Numbered from the stretch's first letter, positions 1 through 8,483 are shown. The stretch is DNA of 64,000 nucleotides from Streptomyces sp. NBC_00162 (GCF_024611995.1 NZ_CP102509.1:5828001-5892000), one strand, 5' to 3'. Numbers and translations: made by a program. The notes: generated from the letters alone by a model not told the origin.

Positions 1-123
1 CTCCGGCCGGGGGCTGCCGCATGGCCGATTCGCAGCTGCATGGGGGTGGATTTCTGTACCGACAGGCAGCAGCATGCGCGCACCGCACGCGCTACTCGCC
101 CGTAACAAGGTAAAGGGGAACCG

Positions 124-834
124 ATGCTGACGGCCCGCCAGGGATTGCTGGCACTCCTGACACTCTGCCTGGCGCTGCTGGCGCCCTTCCCCGCCCATGC
201 CGCCGACCGGGTTACGGGCCTCGCTCCTGACCAGGTGTCATCGCGCAATCCGGTGATCTTCGTGCACGGCTACAACGCCGATCCGGGGGTCTGGGGAAGC
301 CTGCGCGAGGACCTGCGGGCCGCCGGGTACGCCGACTCGGAGCTCTTCTCCTGGGGCTACGACACCCACCAGTCGGTCAACGAGGTCCTCGCGGGGCGGT
401 TCGGCGCGTACGTCGACGAGGTCCGCCGGCAGACCGGCGCCGCCAAGGTCGACGTCGTCGCGCACTCCTTCGGCTCGCTGGTGAGCCGCTGGTACGTGAA
501 GTTCGGTGGCGGCACGGCCACCGTGGACCACTGGGTCTCCCTGGCCGGACCCAACCGCGGCACCTCCACCGCCTGGGCCTGCGCCCTGTGGGACCAGGCG
601 TGCCGGGACATGACCCCCGGCTCGTACGTGGTGAAGAACCTGAACGGCGGGGACGAGACCCCGGGCGTGGTGAAGTACGCGACCTTCTGGTCGAACTGCG
701 ACGAGGTCGTCAACCCGGACGACAGCGTCCCGCTGACCGGAGCCGCCAACACGCCGGTCGGCTGCCTCAAGCACAACGACCTGCTCGGCGACGACGGAAC
801 CTCGGCGGGCGTACGGGCCTTCCTCGCCGCCTAG
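124..834 (+). CDS. secreted lipase/esterase (class 2 alpha/beta hydrolase)
   Basis: 236 residues. An N-terminal signal peptide (hydrophobic core about 8-20, AHA-A cleavage near 26) points to secretion. The HGYN oxyanion-hole motif lies near residue 48, and the nucleophile is Ser115 in AHSFGS. A late Asp (NPDDS) and a late His (CLKHND) can complete the triad, and four Cys in the mature part may form disulfides. Length and motif order fit the small Streptomyces class 2 lipases that hydrolyse acyl esters outside the cell. The ATG follows AAAGGGGAACCG, a good ribosome site. Its stop overlaps the stop of the convergent gene. Substrate is not determined by sequence. Confidence 0.85.
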   Translation: MLTARQGLLALLTLCLALLAPFPAHAADRVTGLAPDQVSSRNPVIFVHGYNADPGVWGSLREDLRAAGYADSELFSWGYDTHQSVNEVLAGRFGAYVDEVRRQTGAAKVDVVAHSFGSLVSRWYVKFGGGTATVDHWVSLAGPNRGTSTAWACALWDQACRDMTPGSYVVKNLNGGDETPGVVKYATFWSNCDEVVNPDDSVPLTGAANTPVGCLKHNDLLGDDGTSAGVRAFLAA

Positions 835-1421
835 CCCGTCTGGGCGTCCACGGCGACCCGCTGGAGCAGGCCGTACGTGAACTCCGCCACGCAGGGCTTG
901 CCCCGGGCGGTGAACGCGAGGCGCCAGCGGGTCGGCGCGGTGCCCTCCATCGGCCGCACCGGCGCGAAGGCCCGCGCCACCTCGTCCACCGTCGCCGACC
1001 AGGGCAGCAGATCGTCCGGCGACTCCAGTACGGGTCCCCGTGCGCCGGGGGCCCGTACCAGCCACTCGTTCCACACCGCACCGTCCGGCGCGGCCAGCAC
1101 CTCGAAGCGCAGGTCCGGCCAGAGCGGCACCGGCCACAGCAGTGCCTCGCACTCCAGGTCCCCGATCCTGCGGGGCCCGGCGGACTCCGGCGGGCCGAGC
1201 ACCGAGCGGTAGCGGGCCAGGGCCCCGCGGGCGCGGGGTGAGCGAACCATTGCCTGCCAGCGCTTGTTCGCCTCCCGCTGCTCCGCGAGCGAGGCGCCGA
1301 GCCGGCGCCGCGCCTCATCGGCGAGGTCCGGCTGGAAGTCCGCCATTCTGCGCAGCAGCACCAGTTGGAAGGCGGCCGGCCCGAAGGATCCCCGGACGCC
1401 CGGAGGAGGATTCGCTGTCAC
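831..1421 (-). CDS. hypothetical protein (196 aa)
   Basis: I do not recognise a family. The protein is soluble, without signal peptide or membrane segment: an Arg/Glu-rich helical N-terminal half (residues about 20-60), then a Trp/Pro-rich mixed region with the stretches LLWPVPLWPDLRFEV and VWNEWLVRAP. GTG at 1421 is the most upstream usable start and has no clear ribosome site; an internal ATG at 1346 is possible. The reading frame stays open far upstream through the antisense of the next gene, which is a GC-bias artefact. Its stop codon overlaps that of the lipase by four bases, so both genes end at the same point. Confidence 0.6.
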   Translation of the reverse strand: MTANPPPGVRGSFGPAAFQLVLLRRMADFQPDLADEARRRLGASLAEQREANKRWQAMVRSPRARGALARYRSVLGPPESAGPRRIGDLECEALLWPVPLWPDLRFEVLAAPDGAVWNEWLVRAPGARGPVLESPDDLLPWSATVDEVARAFAPVRPMEGTAPTRWRLAFTARGKPCVAEFTYGLLQRVAVDAQTG

Positions 1422-1499
1422 GGAGTCAACGATTCCACACAGGATCCTTACGTTCCCGGGATCCGGATGTTGCCGGGGACCACGTAGCCTGCGGGCCCT

Positions 1500-2219
1500 A
1501 TGAACTACTGCCCCGCTTGTCGGAGGCACCTCAACGGCGCACTGGCGTGCGCCGGGTGCGGAACCCCGGCCGAATACCTGATGCCCGCGCCGCCTGCCGC
1601 GCCCGCGGTACCGGCTGCCGCGGTGGCAGAGCCCGCGCCGCAGTCCACGTTGGCCGACGTGTACGCGGACTCCCTCGTCGTGCTGTCCGCGCCGAACGAG
1701 CGCCGGACCGGTGCCCGGCGCCGCGCCACCCACCGCAGGCGCCGCCGGACCGTGCTGACCATGGGGCTCGGGCTGCTGGTCGCCACCGCCGGCACGCTGG
1801 CGGTGGCCCGGATGGCCACCGACGGGCAGCGCAGCGACCGGGCCGCCACGGTGGTGCTGACCGACGACGGGCCCCAGCAGCCCGCGCCGCTGCCGCAGGC
1901 CTCGACCCCCCGTGCGCCCGCACCCGCCGGGTCCGGGAAGGCCTCCGCGGCCGCGAAGGCCACCGGGGCCGCTTCGAAGACGGGCGGGCCAGGGGTGGGC
2001 TCCGGAGGGGTCACGCAGCCGGGACCGACGTCCTCCGCCCCCGCGCCCGCGACATCGGGACCGGCCTCCGGTACCCCCGGTCCGGGGGGCTCCGTAAAGC
2101 CGAGCGGTTCGGGACAGCCGACGCCGAGCGGTTCCGCGACGACGCCACCGCCGCCGAGCCCTTCGCCCGCGCCGCCCAAGGACTGCGGCTTTCTGGGCAT
2201 CCTGTGCTGGGGCGACTAG
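1500..2219 (+). CDS. SCO2400-type zinc-ribbon membrane protein
   Basis: 239 residues. The N-terminus carries a zinc ribbon of two CxxC pairs (YCPAC and CAGC, residues 4-20). One transmembrane helix follows at about 83-103, just after an Arg-rich stretch (RRRATHRRRRR). The rest is a long Pro/Ala/Ser/Thr-rich tail ending in DCGFLGILCWGD. The charge pattern predicts a cytoplasmic ribbon and an exported tail. This layout is typical of the streptomycete SCO2400 family; its function is unknown. There is no Shine-Dalgarno, but TAGCCT lies 9 nt before the ATG, so the leader must be very short. The stop overlaps that of the convergent MarR gene. Confidence 0.75.
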   Translation: MNYCPACRRHLNGALACAGCGTPAEYLMPAPPAAPAVPAAAVAEPAPQSTLADVYADSLVVLSAPNERRTGARRRATHRRRRRTVLTMGLGLLVATAGTLAVARMATDGQRSDRAATVVLTDDGPQQPAPLPQASTPRAPAPAGSGKASAAAKATGAASKTGGPGVGSGGVTQPGPTSSAPAPATSGPASGTPGPGGSVKPSGSGQPTPSGSATTPPPPSPSPAPPKDCGFLGILCWGD

Positions 2220-2638
2220 CCGAGCATCCGCTTGAGCAGGTCCCGCAGGGCCGTCCGCTCCTCCGCCGACAGGCCCGCCAGCGGTTCGCGCGCGAAGTCT
2301 AGTGACTCGCGCAGCCGGTCCGCGGTCTGCATGCCCTCCTCGGTGGGGGCCGCCAGCTTGACCCGCCGGTCGGCGGGGTCCGGGCGTCGTTCCACCAGGC
2401 CGCGGGTCTCCAGCCGGTCGACGATGCCGGTCACGTTCGAGGGCTCGCACCTCAGCTTCTGTGCGATCCGGCGCATCGGCAGCGGCTCCAAGGCCAGCAG
2501 GTTCAGCACCCGGGCCTGGGCGCCTGTCAGCTGGTGGCTGGCGGCCGCGTGCTCGTACTCCATGTGGTAGCGGGCCACGACATCGCCGATGAGCTCGACG
2601 ACCTCGACGGTCACTGGGTCTGCGCGACGACTGGGCAT
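2216..2638 (-). CDS. MarR-family transcriptional regulator
   Basis: 140 residues with a winged helix-turn-helix: MRRIAQKLRCEPSNVTGIVDRLETRGLVERR (split here only for orientation: recognition helix around PSNVTGIVDRL), then the DPADRRVKL wing. It is divergent from an MDR oxidoreductase and an Ohr peroxidase, and probably represses them through a palindrome at 2689-2709. The neighbourhood suggests OhrR, but the conserved N-terminal redox Cys of OhrR is absent; the only Cys sits in the recognition region (KLRCEPS). It is therefore likely a ligand-responsive or different redox sensor. TACGCT lies 6 nt before the ATG and there is no ribosome site, so the transcript is probably leaderless. Confidence 0.85.
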   Translation of the reverse strand: MPSRRADPVTVEVVELIGDVVARYHMEYEHAAASHQLTGAQARVLNLLALEPLPMRRIAQKLRCEPSNVTGIVDRLETRGLVERRPDPADRRVKLAAPTEEGMQTADRLRESLDFAREPLAGLSAEERTALRDLLKRMLG

Positions 2639-2643
2639 GGAAC

Positions 2644-2734
2644 CAGCGTACCCATTTACTTGACAACATGAAATATCCAGGCGCATGGTTGTTTCACCTA
2701 GTGAAGCAATTTTCGTTCTTACCAGGAGCGCCGC
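2644..2734. promoter_or_regulatory. divergent promoter with MarR-type palindrome
   Basis: A near-perfect 21-bp inverted repeat occupies 2689-2709 (arms TTGTTTCAC and GTGAAGCAA around CTA, one mismatch). It lies about 50 bp from the MarR start and 26 bp before the oxidoreductase ATG. A TTGACA-like -35 at 2660-2665 with a weak CATGGT -10 at 2684-2689 would place the palindrome over the start of the rightward transcript. TACGCT (minus strand, 2645-2650) is the probable -10 of the leaderless marR gene. Size and symmetry suit a MarR dimer. Confidence 0.6.
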
Positions 2735-3757
2735 ATGTCTGAGATCCCCGCCGTCAGCCGCGAGTGGCACCTCGTCCGTCGCCCGCAGGGCTGGCCCGTC
2801 GCCGAGGACTTCGCCCTGCGCGAGGTCCCCGTATCCGCCGAGCCCGCCGCCGGCCGGATCCTCGTGCGCAACCTCCACATGTCCGTGGACCCGTACATGC
2901 GCGGCCGGATGAACGACGTGAAGTCGTACATCCCGCCCTTCCAGCTCGACGAGCCGATGCAGGGCGGTGCGGTCGGCGAGGTCGTCGCCTCCGCCGCCGA
3001 GGGCTTCGCCGTCGGCGACCACGTCCTGCACCACCTGGGCTGGCGCGAGTACGCGGACCTCGACGCGAAGTTCGCCACCAAGGTGGACGCCTCGCTCGCC
3101 CCGCTCTCCGCCTACCTCGGCGTGCTCGGCATGCCGGGCCTGACCGCCTACGCCGGCCTCTTCGAGGTCGCCTCCTTCAAGGAGGGCGACTCCGTCTTCG
3201 TCTCCGGCGCGGCCGGTGCCGTCGGCAGCCTCGTCGGCCAGTTCGCCAAGATCAAGGGCGCCTCCCGGGTGGTCGGCTCCGCCGGCTCGGACGAGAAGGT
3301 GACGCTCCTCACGGAGAAGTACGGCTTCGACGCCGCCTTCAACTACAAGAACGGCCCCGTCGCCGAGCAGCTCCCCGCAGCCGCCCCCGAGGGCATCGAC
3401 GTCTACTTCGACAACGTGGGCGGCGACCACCTGGAAGCCGCGATCTCCTCGATGAAGGTGGGCGGCAGGGCCACCCTGTGCGGCGCGATCGCCGGCTACA
3501 ACGACACCGAGGCCGCCCCCGGCCCGCGCAACCTGATGCAGGTCATCGGCAAGCGCCTGCGCCTCCAGGGCATCCTCGTCAACGACCACGCCGGCCTCCA
3601 GACGCAGTTCGTCCAGGACGTCGCCGGATGGCTGCGCTCCGGCGAACTCCGGTACGACGAGACGGTCGTCGAGGGTGTCGAGAACGCGACCTCCGCCTTC
3701 CTCGGCATGCTGCGCGGCGAGAACACCGGAAAGATGATCGTTTCTTTCACCGGTTAG
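2735..3757 (+). CDS. NADP-dependent oxidoreductase, MDR superfamily (curcumin/2-alkenal reductase type)
   Basis: 340 residues of the zinc-free medium-chain reductase family that reduces alpha,beta-unsaturated aldehydes and ketones with NADPH. Visible: the N-terminal VDPYMRGRM motif near residue 50; the Rossmann motif SGAAGAVGSLVGQFAKIKG near 155-172; YFDNVGG near 225; and the late RLRLQGILV. No zinc ligands. AGGAG precedes the ATG. Only 64 bp separate it from ohr on the same strand, so both are likely controlled by the divergent MarR protein as a carbonyl/peroxide detoxification unit. Confidence 0.9.
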   Translation: MSEIPAVSREWHLVRRPQGWPVAEDFALREVPVSAEPAAGRILVRNLHMSVDPYMRGRMNDVKSYIPPFQLDEPMQGGAVGEVVASAAEGFAVGDHVLHHLGWREYADLDAKFATKVDASLAPLSAYLGVLGMPGLTAYAGLFEVASFKEGDSVFVSGAAGAVGSLVGQFAKIKGASRVVGSAGSDEKVTLLTEKYGFDAAFNYKNGPVAEQLPAAAPEGIDVYFDNVGGDHLEAAISSMKVGGRATLCGAIAGYNDTEAAPGPRNLMQVIGKRLRLQGILVNDHAGLQTQFVQDVAGWLRSGELRYDETVVEGVENATSAFLGMLRGENTGKMIVSFTG

Positions 3758-3821
3758 GCTCACCCCACACCGCTGTGGTCGTGGGCGCGAGTCACGGCGA
3801 TTCACCTGGAGGATTTTCTTC

Positions 3822-4244
3822 ATGTCCATCACGCAGTCCGACGTCGCGTACACCGCTGTCGCCACCGCCGAGAACGGCCGTGACGGCCGCGTCGCCACCA
3901 ACGACGGCTCGCTCGACGTCGTCGTGAACCCGCCGAAGGAGCTCGGCGGCAGCGGCGCCGGCACCAACCCGGAGCAGCTGTTCGCCGCCGGCTACAGCGC
4001 CTGCTTCCAGGGCGCCCTGGGTGTCGTCGCCAAGAACGTGAACGCCGACATCTCCGGCTCCACGGTCACCGCCGAGGTCGGCATCGGCAAGAACGACGAG
4101 GGCTTCGGCCTGATCGTCAAGATCTCCGCCGTGATACCGAACGTGGACGCCGCCACCGCCAAGGACCTCATCGAGAAGGCCCACGAGGTCTGCCCGTACT
4201 CCAAGGCCACCCGCGGCAACATCACCGTCGAGCTCGCCGTCTGA
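3822..4244 (+). CDS. ohr: organic hydroperoxide resistance protein (Ohr/OsmC)
   Basis: 140 residues, the standard Ohr length. The peroxidatic Cys61 (GYSACFQGAL) and resolving Cys124 (HEVCPYSKATRGN) are present, together with Arg20 and Glu53, which position the peroxide. Ohr enzymes reduce lipid and organic hydroperoxides using lipoylated proteins as electron donors. The ribosome site is TGGAGG, 11 nt upstream. It is followed by a strong terminator and then a 168-bp cruciform repeat. Streptomycetes usually carry several ohr paralogues; the MarR gene here lacks the OhrR cysteine, so this copy may not be peroxide-induced through OhrR. Confidence 0.92.
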   Translation: MSITQSDVAYTAVATAENGRDGRVATNDGSLDVVVNPPKELGGSGAGTNPEQLFAAGYSACFQGALGVVAKNVNADISGSTVTAEVGIGKNDEGFGLIVKISAVIPNVDAATAKDLIEKAHEVCPYSKATRGNITVELAV

Positions 4245-4260
4245 TCCGGCACCGCTCAGC

Positions 4261-4293
4261 GAAGGCCGCACCCCGATCCGGGGTGCGGCCTTC
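4261..4293 (+). terminator. intrinsic-type terminator after ohr
   Basis: A perfect 15-bp stem (GAAGGCCGCACCCCG and its complement) with a 3-nt loop lies 17 bp after the ohr stop. It has no U-tract, as is common for Streptomyces hairpin terminators. Confidence 0.85.
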
Positions 4294-4297
4294 GTCG

Positions 4298-4465
4298 TTA
4301 GGGGGTGTTCCTCGGATCTCCGCGGCGTCGCGGGGTCTGGCACGCACGCTCGCCGCGTTGCCGGAGTGTCCGAGTAGCTCCGCTACCAGGACACTCCGGC
4401 GCCTTGCGATCGCACGCACCAGACCCCGCTCCTTCTCCCGCGGAGATCCGAGGAACACCCCCTAA
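4298..4465. repeat. 168-bp cruciform repeat, copy 1
   Basis: The whole segment is one imperfect palindrome. The outer arms TTAGGGGGTGTTCCTCGGAT (from 4298) and its complement (ending 4465) are perfect for about 27 bp, extending to CTCCGCGG. The apex carries TCGCCGCGTTGCCGGAGTGT, a GGTAGCGGAGCTACTCGG-like inner hairpin and CGCCTTGCGAT. The apex and overall length match a second copy at 21527-21692, so this is a dispersed repeat family. Its right arm ends 10 bp before the next start codon, and TAAACT just beyond it is that gene's probable -10. No coding potential. Confidence 0.85.
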
Positions 4466-4474
4466 ACTGGCGCC

Positions 4475-5275
4475 ATGCGTGATCTTGCGGGGGGTTTCCG
4501 GTATCTGCTGGCCGGACAGCGATGGGTGTTCGGGCACGGACGGTGGCTGGGCTTCGGGCTGCTGCCCGGGCTGGTGTCGCTCGTCCTCTACGCGGGCGCG
4601 CTGATCGGGCTCGGCTACGGCGCCGACGACTTCACGGCCTGGGCCACCCCCTTCGCCGACGGCTGGGACTCACCGTGGCTCGGGCTCTTCCGGGGCTTCC
4701 TGACCGGGCTGGTCTTCTCCCTCGGGCTCTTCCTCTCCGTCATCACCTTCACGGCCGTGACCCTGCTGATCGGCCAGCCGTTCTACGAGTCCCTCGCGGA
4801 GCACGTCGACCGCAGCGAGGGCGGCGACGTCCCCGAATCCGGGCTTCCGCTCTGGCGGGAGCTGTGGGTCTCGGCCCGGGACAGCGTGAAGGTGCTCGGC
4901 CGGGTGCTCCTGTACGGGATCCTGCTCTTCGCCCTCGGTTTCATCCCGCTGATCGGGCAGACCGTGGTCCCGGTACTCGGGTTCTGCGTCTCCGGGTACT
5001 TCCTGACCCAGGAGCTCACCGCCGTCGCCCTCCAGCGGCGCAAGGTGGACCTGCCCGAGCGGCTGGTGCTGCTGCGGTCGCGGCGGATGCTGGTGCTGGG
5101 CTTCGGGGTGCCGCTGGTGCTGGCGTTCCTGGTCCCGCTGGTCGCGGTGTTCCTGATGCCGGGCGCGGTGGCCGGGGCCACCCTGATGGCGCGGGACCTC
5201 CTGCGGACCGACGAGGCCCCGGCTGCCGAAACCACCCCCGCGGGTTTCGGACCGCCGCCGCCCGCCTACTCGTGA
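4475..5275 (+). CDS. EI24/CysZ-like membrane protein
   Basis: 266 residues with about five or six hydrophobic segments (near 28-48, 70-105, 150-170, 172-192, 215-245). The QPFYESLAEHVD motif between segments is typical of the EI24 family (CysZ in enterobacteria, a sulfate permease). Sulfate transport is not shown for actinobacterial members. There is no Shine-Dalgarno: TAAACT sits 6 nt before the ATG, immediately outside the cruciform repeat, so the message is probably leaderless and the repeat covers its promoter. The C-terminal 25 residues are Pro-rich. Confidence 0.8.
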   Translation: MRDLAGGFRYLLAGQRWVFGHGRWLGFGLLPGLVSLVLYAGALIGLGYGADDFTAWATPFADGWDSPWLGLFRGFLTGLVFSLGLFLSVITFTAVTLLIGQPFYESLAEHVDRSEGGDVPESGLPLWRELWVSARDSVKVLGRVLLYGILLFALGFIPLIGQTVVPVLGFCVSGYFLTQELTAVALQRRKVDLPERLVLLRSRRMLVLGFGVPLVLAFLVPLVAVFLMPGAVAGATLMARDLLRTDEAPAAETTPAGFGPPPPAYS

Positions 5276-6166
5276 TCAGGGGCGCTTGAGCAGAGTGATC
5301 GCCCCGGCCGTGTCCTCGGCGCCGTGCGCGGCCGGGTCCGCGGCCAGCCGGCGCCGCAGCAGGTCCACGTACGGGGAGATCAGCTCGGTGCTGACGCCCT
5401 GCTCCTCCGCCGTGCGCAGCATGGTGCCGGTGCCCGTGACCTGCATGGCCAGGTTGGACACCACGCCCGAGGTGAAGTCCCGCGAGGTCAGCCGCTCGGC
5501 GGCGTTGCCGACGAAGAAGCCCATCGCGCCGAGCCACTCGGACAGCAGCGGAGCCAGGTCCTTCGGGGCGATGTCCTCGCCCTCGGTCAGCGCATAGGCC
5601 TGCGAGATACCGGCGAACATCCCCCACATCGCGCTGAGCAGCGCCACGTCGTGCAGGGCTGCGTGCCCGGGGTTCTCGCCGACGAAGCGGGCGCCGGCCG
5701 GGACCTCCAGTACCGCCCGGTGGGTGTCGAAGAGGCCGCGCGAGCCGCTGTAGAAGACGTAGCCGCCGGACTCCGGGACCCCGATCATCGTCGGGGTGGC
5801 CATGATGCCGCCGTCCGTGAACCGGGCCCCGCGCTCCTCGGCCCAGGCGGCCCGTGCGCGGCCCTCGGCCGGGGTGCCGGTGGTGAGGTTGACCAGGTCC
5901 TTGCCGGTCAGGTCGATGCCGTCGAGGGCGGAGCCGACGGATGAGTCGTCCAGCAGGCAGACGACGACGAGCCGGCTCGCGGCCACCGCCTCGGCGGGGG
6001 TCGCGGCGACGACGGCGCCCTGGGCGGCCAGCGGCTCGGCCCTGGCGGCGGTGCGGTTCCAGACGGTGAGGTGGTGCCCGGCGGCGAGCCAGGTGCGGGC
6101 CAGGGCGGTGCCCATGTCGCCGAGGCCGAGCAGGGTGAGCGAGTTCTGAGACGTGTTGTCGGTCAT
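5276..6166 (-). CDS. NAD(P)-dependent oxidoreductase, imine-reductase-like
   Basis: 296 residues. The N-terminal Rossmann domain matches the imine reductase signature: LGLGDMGTALARTWLAAGH followed by VWNRT. The C-terminal helical dimerisation domain has HDVALLSAMWG, where imine reductases place the catalytic Asp (or Tyr). The related beta-hydroxyacid dehydrogenases have a catalytic Lys at the GxxxxNxxKxxxN motif, which I do not see. The enzyme is therefore more likely to reduce C=N bonds with NADPH; physiological substrate unknown. CAGGCT lies 7 nt before the ATG, suggesting a leaderless start. An HxlR regulator is divergent. Confidence 0.8.
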   Translation of the reverse strand: MTDNTSQNSLTLLGLGDMGTALARTWLAAGHHLTVWNRTAARAEPLAAQGAVVAATPAEAVAASRLVVVCLLDDSSVGSALDGIDLTGKDLVNLTTGTPAEGRARAAWAEERGARFTDGGIMATPTMIGVPESGGYVFYSGSRGLFDTHRAVLEVPAGARFVGENPGHAALHDVALLSAMWGMFAGISQAYALTEGEDIAPKDLAPLLSEWLGAMGFFVGNAAERLTSRDFTSGVVSNLAMQVTGTGTMLRTAEEQGVSTELISPYVDLLRRRLAADPAAHGAEDTAGAITLLKRP

Positions 6167-6262
6167 GGCGTTTAGCCTGGTGGCAGGCCGTGAGGCGCTC
6201 AAGTACGCACCTTGGAGTGGGTGGTTACCCCGAGGTGAGCGAGCAGGTGGGAGGGGTGCGCG

Positions 6263-6601
6263 ATGGCGGTGACACGGAGGCCCGGCGCGGATCACTGCGG
6301 GATCGCCGCGGCGATGTCGGTGATCGACGGCAAGTGGAAGGTCTCGCTCCTGTGGGAGCTGGAGCAGCGCCCGCAGCGCCGCTTCGGCGAACTGCGCCGG
6401 CTCGTACCGGGCGTCTCGGAGAAAGTGCTCGCCGCGCAGCTGCGTGAGCTGGAGTCGGACGGCATCGTGCACCGCGAGGTCTTCGACGAGGTCCCGCCGC
6501 GGGTCGAGTACTCCCTGACCCCGCTGGGCCAAGAGCTGAACACGGCTCTGGAAGCCCTGGGGCAATGGGGTGCGAAGCACCTTCTTCCGGATTCGGCGTA
6601 G
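6263..6601 (+). CDS. HxlR-family transcriptional regulator
   Basis: 112 residues, the family length. The N-terminal Cys12 (GADHCGIAAAMSVIDGKW) is placed like the thiol sensor of redox- or electrophile-responsive HxlR proteins. The winged helix follows: RFGELRRLVPGVSEKVLAAQLRELE as recognition region, then HREVFDEVPPRVEYSLTPLG wing. It lies divergent from the imine-reductase-like gene with about 96 bp between starts, the usual arrangement of an HxlR repressor and its target. Confidence 0.88.
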   Translation: MAVTRRPGADHCGIAAAMSVIDGKWKVSLLWELEQRPQRRFGELRRLVPGVSEKVLAAQLRELESDGIVHREVFDEVPPRVEYSLTPLGQELNTALEALGQWGAKHLLPDSA

Positions 6602-6800
6602 CCTCCGGTCCTCGGTTCCGGGCCCCCCTTTACCCCCGGTGGGCCCGTAGTATGCATGGCAGCAAGTGCCAAGGCTGTCTCTCACTGCCCTTGAGTTCGC
6701 CCTGGCCCGGAGCTTCGGCGGGGGCCGGAGTCGGGCAACGGCTTGCCGAGCAACGACCGGCCGTCGGGCCGAGGACCGACCAGCAGTTAGGGACACAGCA

Positions 6801-8483
6801 GTGACAGTCAGTACCGAGGGCACGGTCGCCGTGCTGCCCCCGGGCGGACCGGCCGCGCCCGCTCGCCCGATACCTGCCGTCCGGCGCGGGACGGCCTCCC
6901 GAGGCACGCTCCTGCTGCTCGAAGCCATCGTCGCCTTCGCCGCGGCGCTCGTGCTCCCGCTGCTGGCCCGTGGCTTCAAGCTCGACCCGCTGGACCGGAT
7001 CGCGCAGGTCAGCGGCCTCGCCGCGATCCAGCTGCGGTTCGCGCTCGTCGGCCTGCTGTTCATCGCCGCGGTGGCGCTGGCCATGCGGCTGCGCAAGGGC
7101 CGGCACTTCAACCTGACCGTCCGGATCGCCGCCGCCGCCATCGCGGGTCTGGCCAGCGGCTTCGTTGCCGCCGGCGCGGTCGTCGCCCTCCACGGCACGC
7201 CCTGGCCGATGTTCGGCCTCAACGGCGACAGCGGCCGCATCGTCGAATGGGCCCACGCGGTGGCCAACGGCCGCCCCTCGGGCTCTCCGGTCTACCCGCC
7301 GGCCCCCCTCTACACCCTCGGCTACTACGCCGAGTGGTTCCGCGGCGGCAACACCGCGTACGCCTTCAAGGACCTCCAGATCCTCGGCGCCGCCGCCTTC
7401 GGCCCGCTGGTCTACCTCTGCTGGCGCATGCTGCTCAGCCCGGTCCGGGCCCTGGCCTTCGGAGTGGCCCCGGCCTTCGCGCTGATCGACGCGTACAAGC
7501 CGTACAGCCAGACCGTCCTCGTCCTGCTGGTGCCGGTCCTGGTGGCGCTGGTGGTCTCGCTGAGCCGCAGTGCCGCGCAGGGCTGGCGGCCGCTCCTGAT
7601 CAAGGGCGCCGGATTCGGTGCGCTGCTCGGCGTGCTGTTCCTCACCTACTCGGGCTGGTTCCTGTGGAGCGCGGCGGGTGTGTTCTTCGCCGCGCTGCTG
7701 TACTTCCCGTGGCGGACCGGCCGGCTCGGCCGGCTCAAGGGCGCGGCCTTCCTCGGCACCACCCTGGCCGCCTTCCTCGTGGTCGCCGGGCGCTACCTGA
7801 TGGTCATGCTGACCGAGGGCCAGACCACCAAGGACTACAACTTCCGGTTCGACAACTTCACCGACCCGGCGTACTACCTGATGTGGCGCACGGACATGCC
7901 CGGCAAGGTGGGGGACTGGCCGCCGCCCGGCGAGTACGGCGGGGTCGGGCTGTTCGCCCTGGTCACCTTCGTCTGCCTCGGTGCCGCGATCTGGCTGGGC
8001 ATCCGCAAGCCGATGGTGGTCACCATCGCGGCCATGTTCATCAGCGCGTGGGTGATGCGCATGTACATCGCCTCGCACATGTACGAGACGCAGACCGTCC
8101 AGCTGTACACCCGCACCAACAACCAGCTGCTCTACTGCGGGCTGCTGCTGTGCGCGCTCGTCGCGCACCTGGTCTCGCAGCGGATGGCCGCACGCCGGGC
8201 CGAGTCGGCGACCGGGTCCGAGGCCGCGGGTGGTACGGCGGGCACCGGCCTCCCCGGTCGTGAAGGGGCGGTGATCGGAGCCCTGTGCGCCCTGCTGCTG
8301 CTCCTCGGCACCGTCTCCTCCTCGATGGCCGACCGCTACATGCCGGCCAAGGAGAACACCTACCGGATCCTGCCGTGGGTGTCGCACACCATCACCGAGA
8401 AGGACGGGAGCTGCCCGAAGTACGCACCCGGCGGCACCTGCTCCAAGGACGGCGACCAGACCTGGCTGAGTTTCATCCGATGA
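6801..8483 (+). CDS. multi-pass GT-C type membrane glycosyltransferase, AftA-like
   Basis: 560 residues with roughly a dozen transmembrane segments. After the first helices comes an acidic external loop with GLNGDSGRIVEWAHAV and YPPAPLYTLGYYAEWF. This resembles the Asp-containing loop and YPP motif of mycobacterial AftA arabinofuranosyltransferases (GT-C fold, polyprenyl-phosphate sugar donors). The C-terminus has a short extracytoplasmic Cys-containing tail (CPKYAPGGTC). Streptomyces walls lack arabinogalactan, so the acceptor must differ. GTG at 6801 follows AGGGA; the longer frame upstream is rejected. The next gene starts 13 bp later, so they form an operon. Confidence 0.65.
   Translation: MTVSTEGTVAVLPPGGPAAPARPIPAVRRGTASRGTLLLLEAIVAFAAALVLPLLARGFKLDPLDRIAQVSGLAAIQLRFALVGLLFIAAVALAMRLRKGRHFNLTVRIAAAAIAGLASGFVAAGAVVALHGTPWPMFGLNGDSGRIVEWAHAVANGRPSGSPVYPPAPLYTLGYYAEWFRGGNTAYAFKDLQILGAAAFGPLVYLCWRMLLSPVRALAFGVAPAFALIDAYKPYSQTVLVLLVPVLVALVVSLSRSAAQGWRPLLIKGAGFGALLGVLFLTYSGWFLWSAAGVFFAALLYFPWRTGRLGRLKGAAFLGTTLAAFLVVAGRYLMVMLTEGQTTKDYNFRFDNFTDPAYYLMWRTDMPGKVGDWPPPGEYGGVGLFALVTFVCLGAAIWLGIRKPMVVTIAAMFISAWVMRMYIASHMYETQTVQLYTRTNNQLLYCGLLLCALVAHLVSQRMAARRAESATGSEAAGGTAGTGLPGREGAVIGALCALLLLLGTVSSSMADRYMPAKENTYRILPWVSHTITEKDGSCPKYAPGGTCSKDGDQTWLSFIR

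Noticed and set aside
2216..2638. OhrR assignment for the MarR gene
   Set aside because: Neighbourhood fits but the OhrR N-terminal redox Cys is missing.
831..2669. 612-codon open frame on the minus strand
   Set aside because: Only its last 196 codons (from GTG 1421) look like protein. The upstream part is antisense to the zinc-ribbon gene and reads as Arg/Gly-rich GC artefact.
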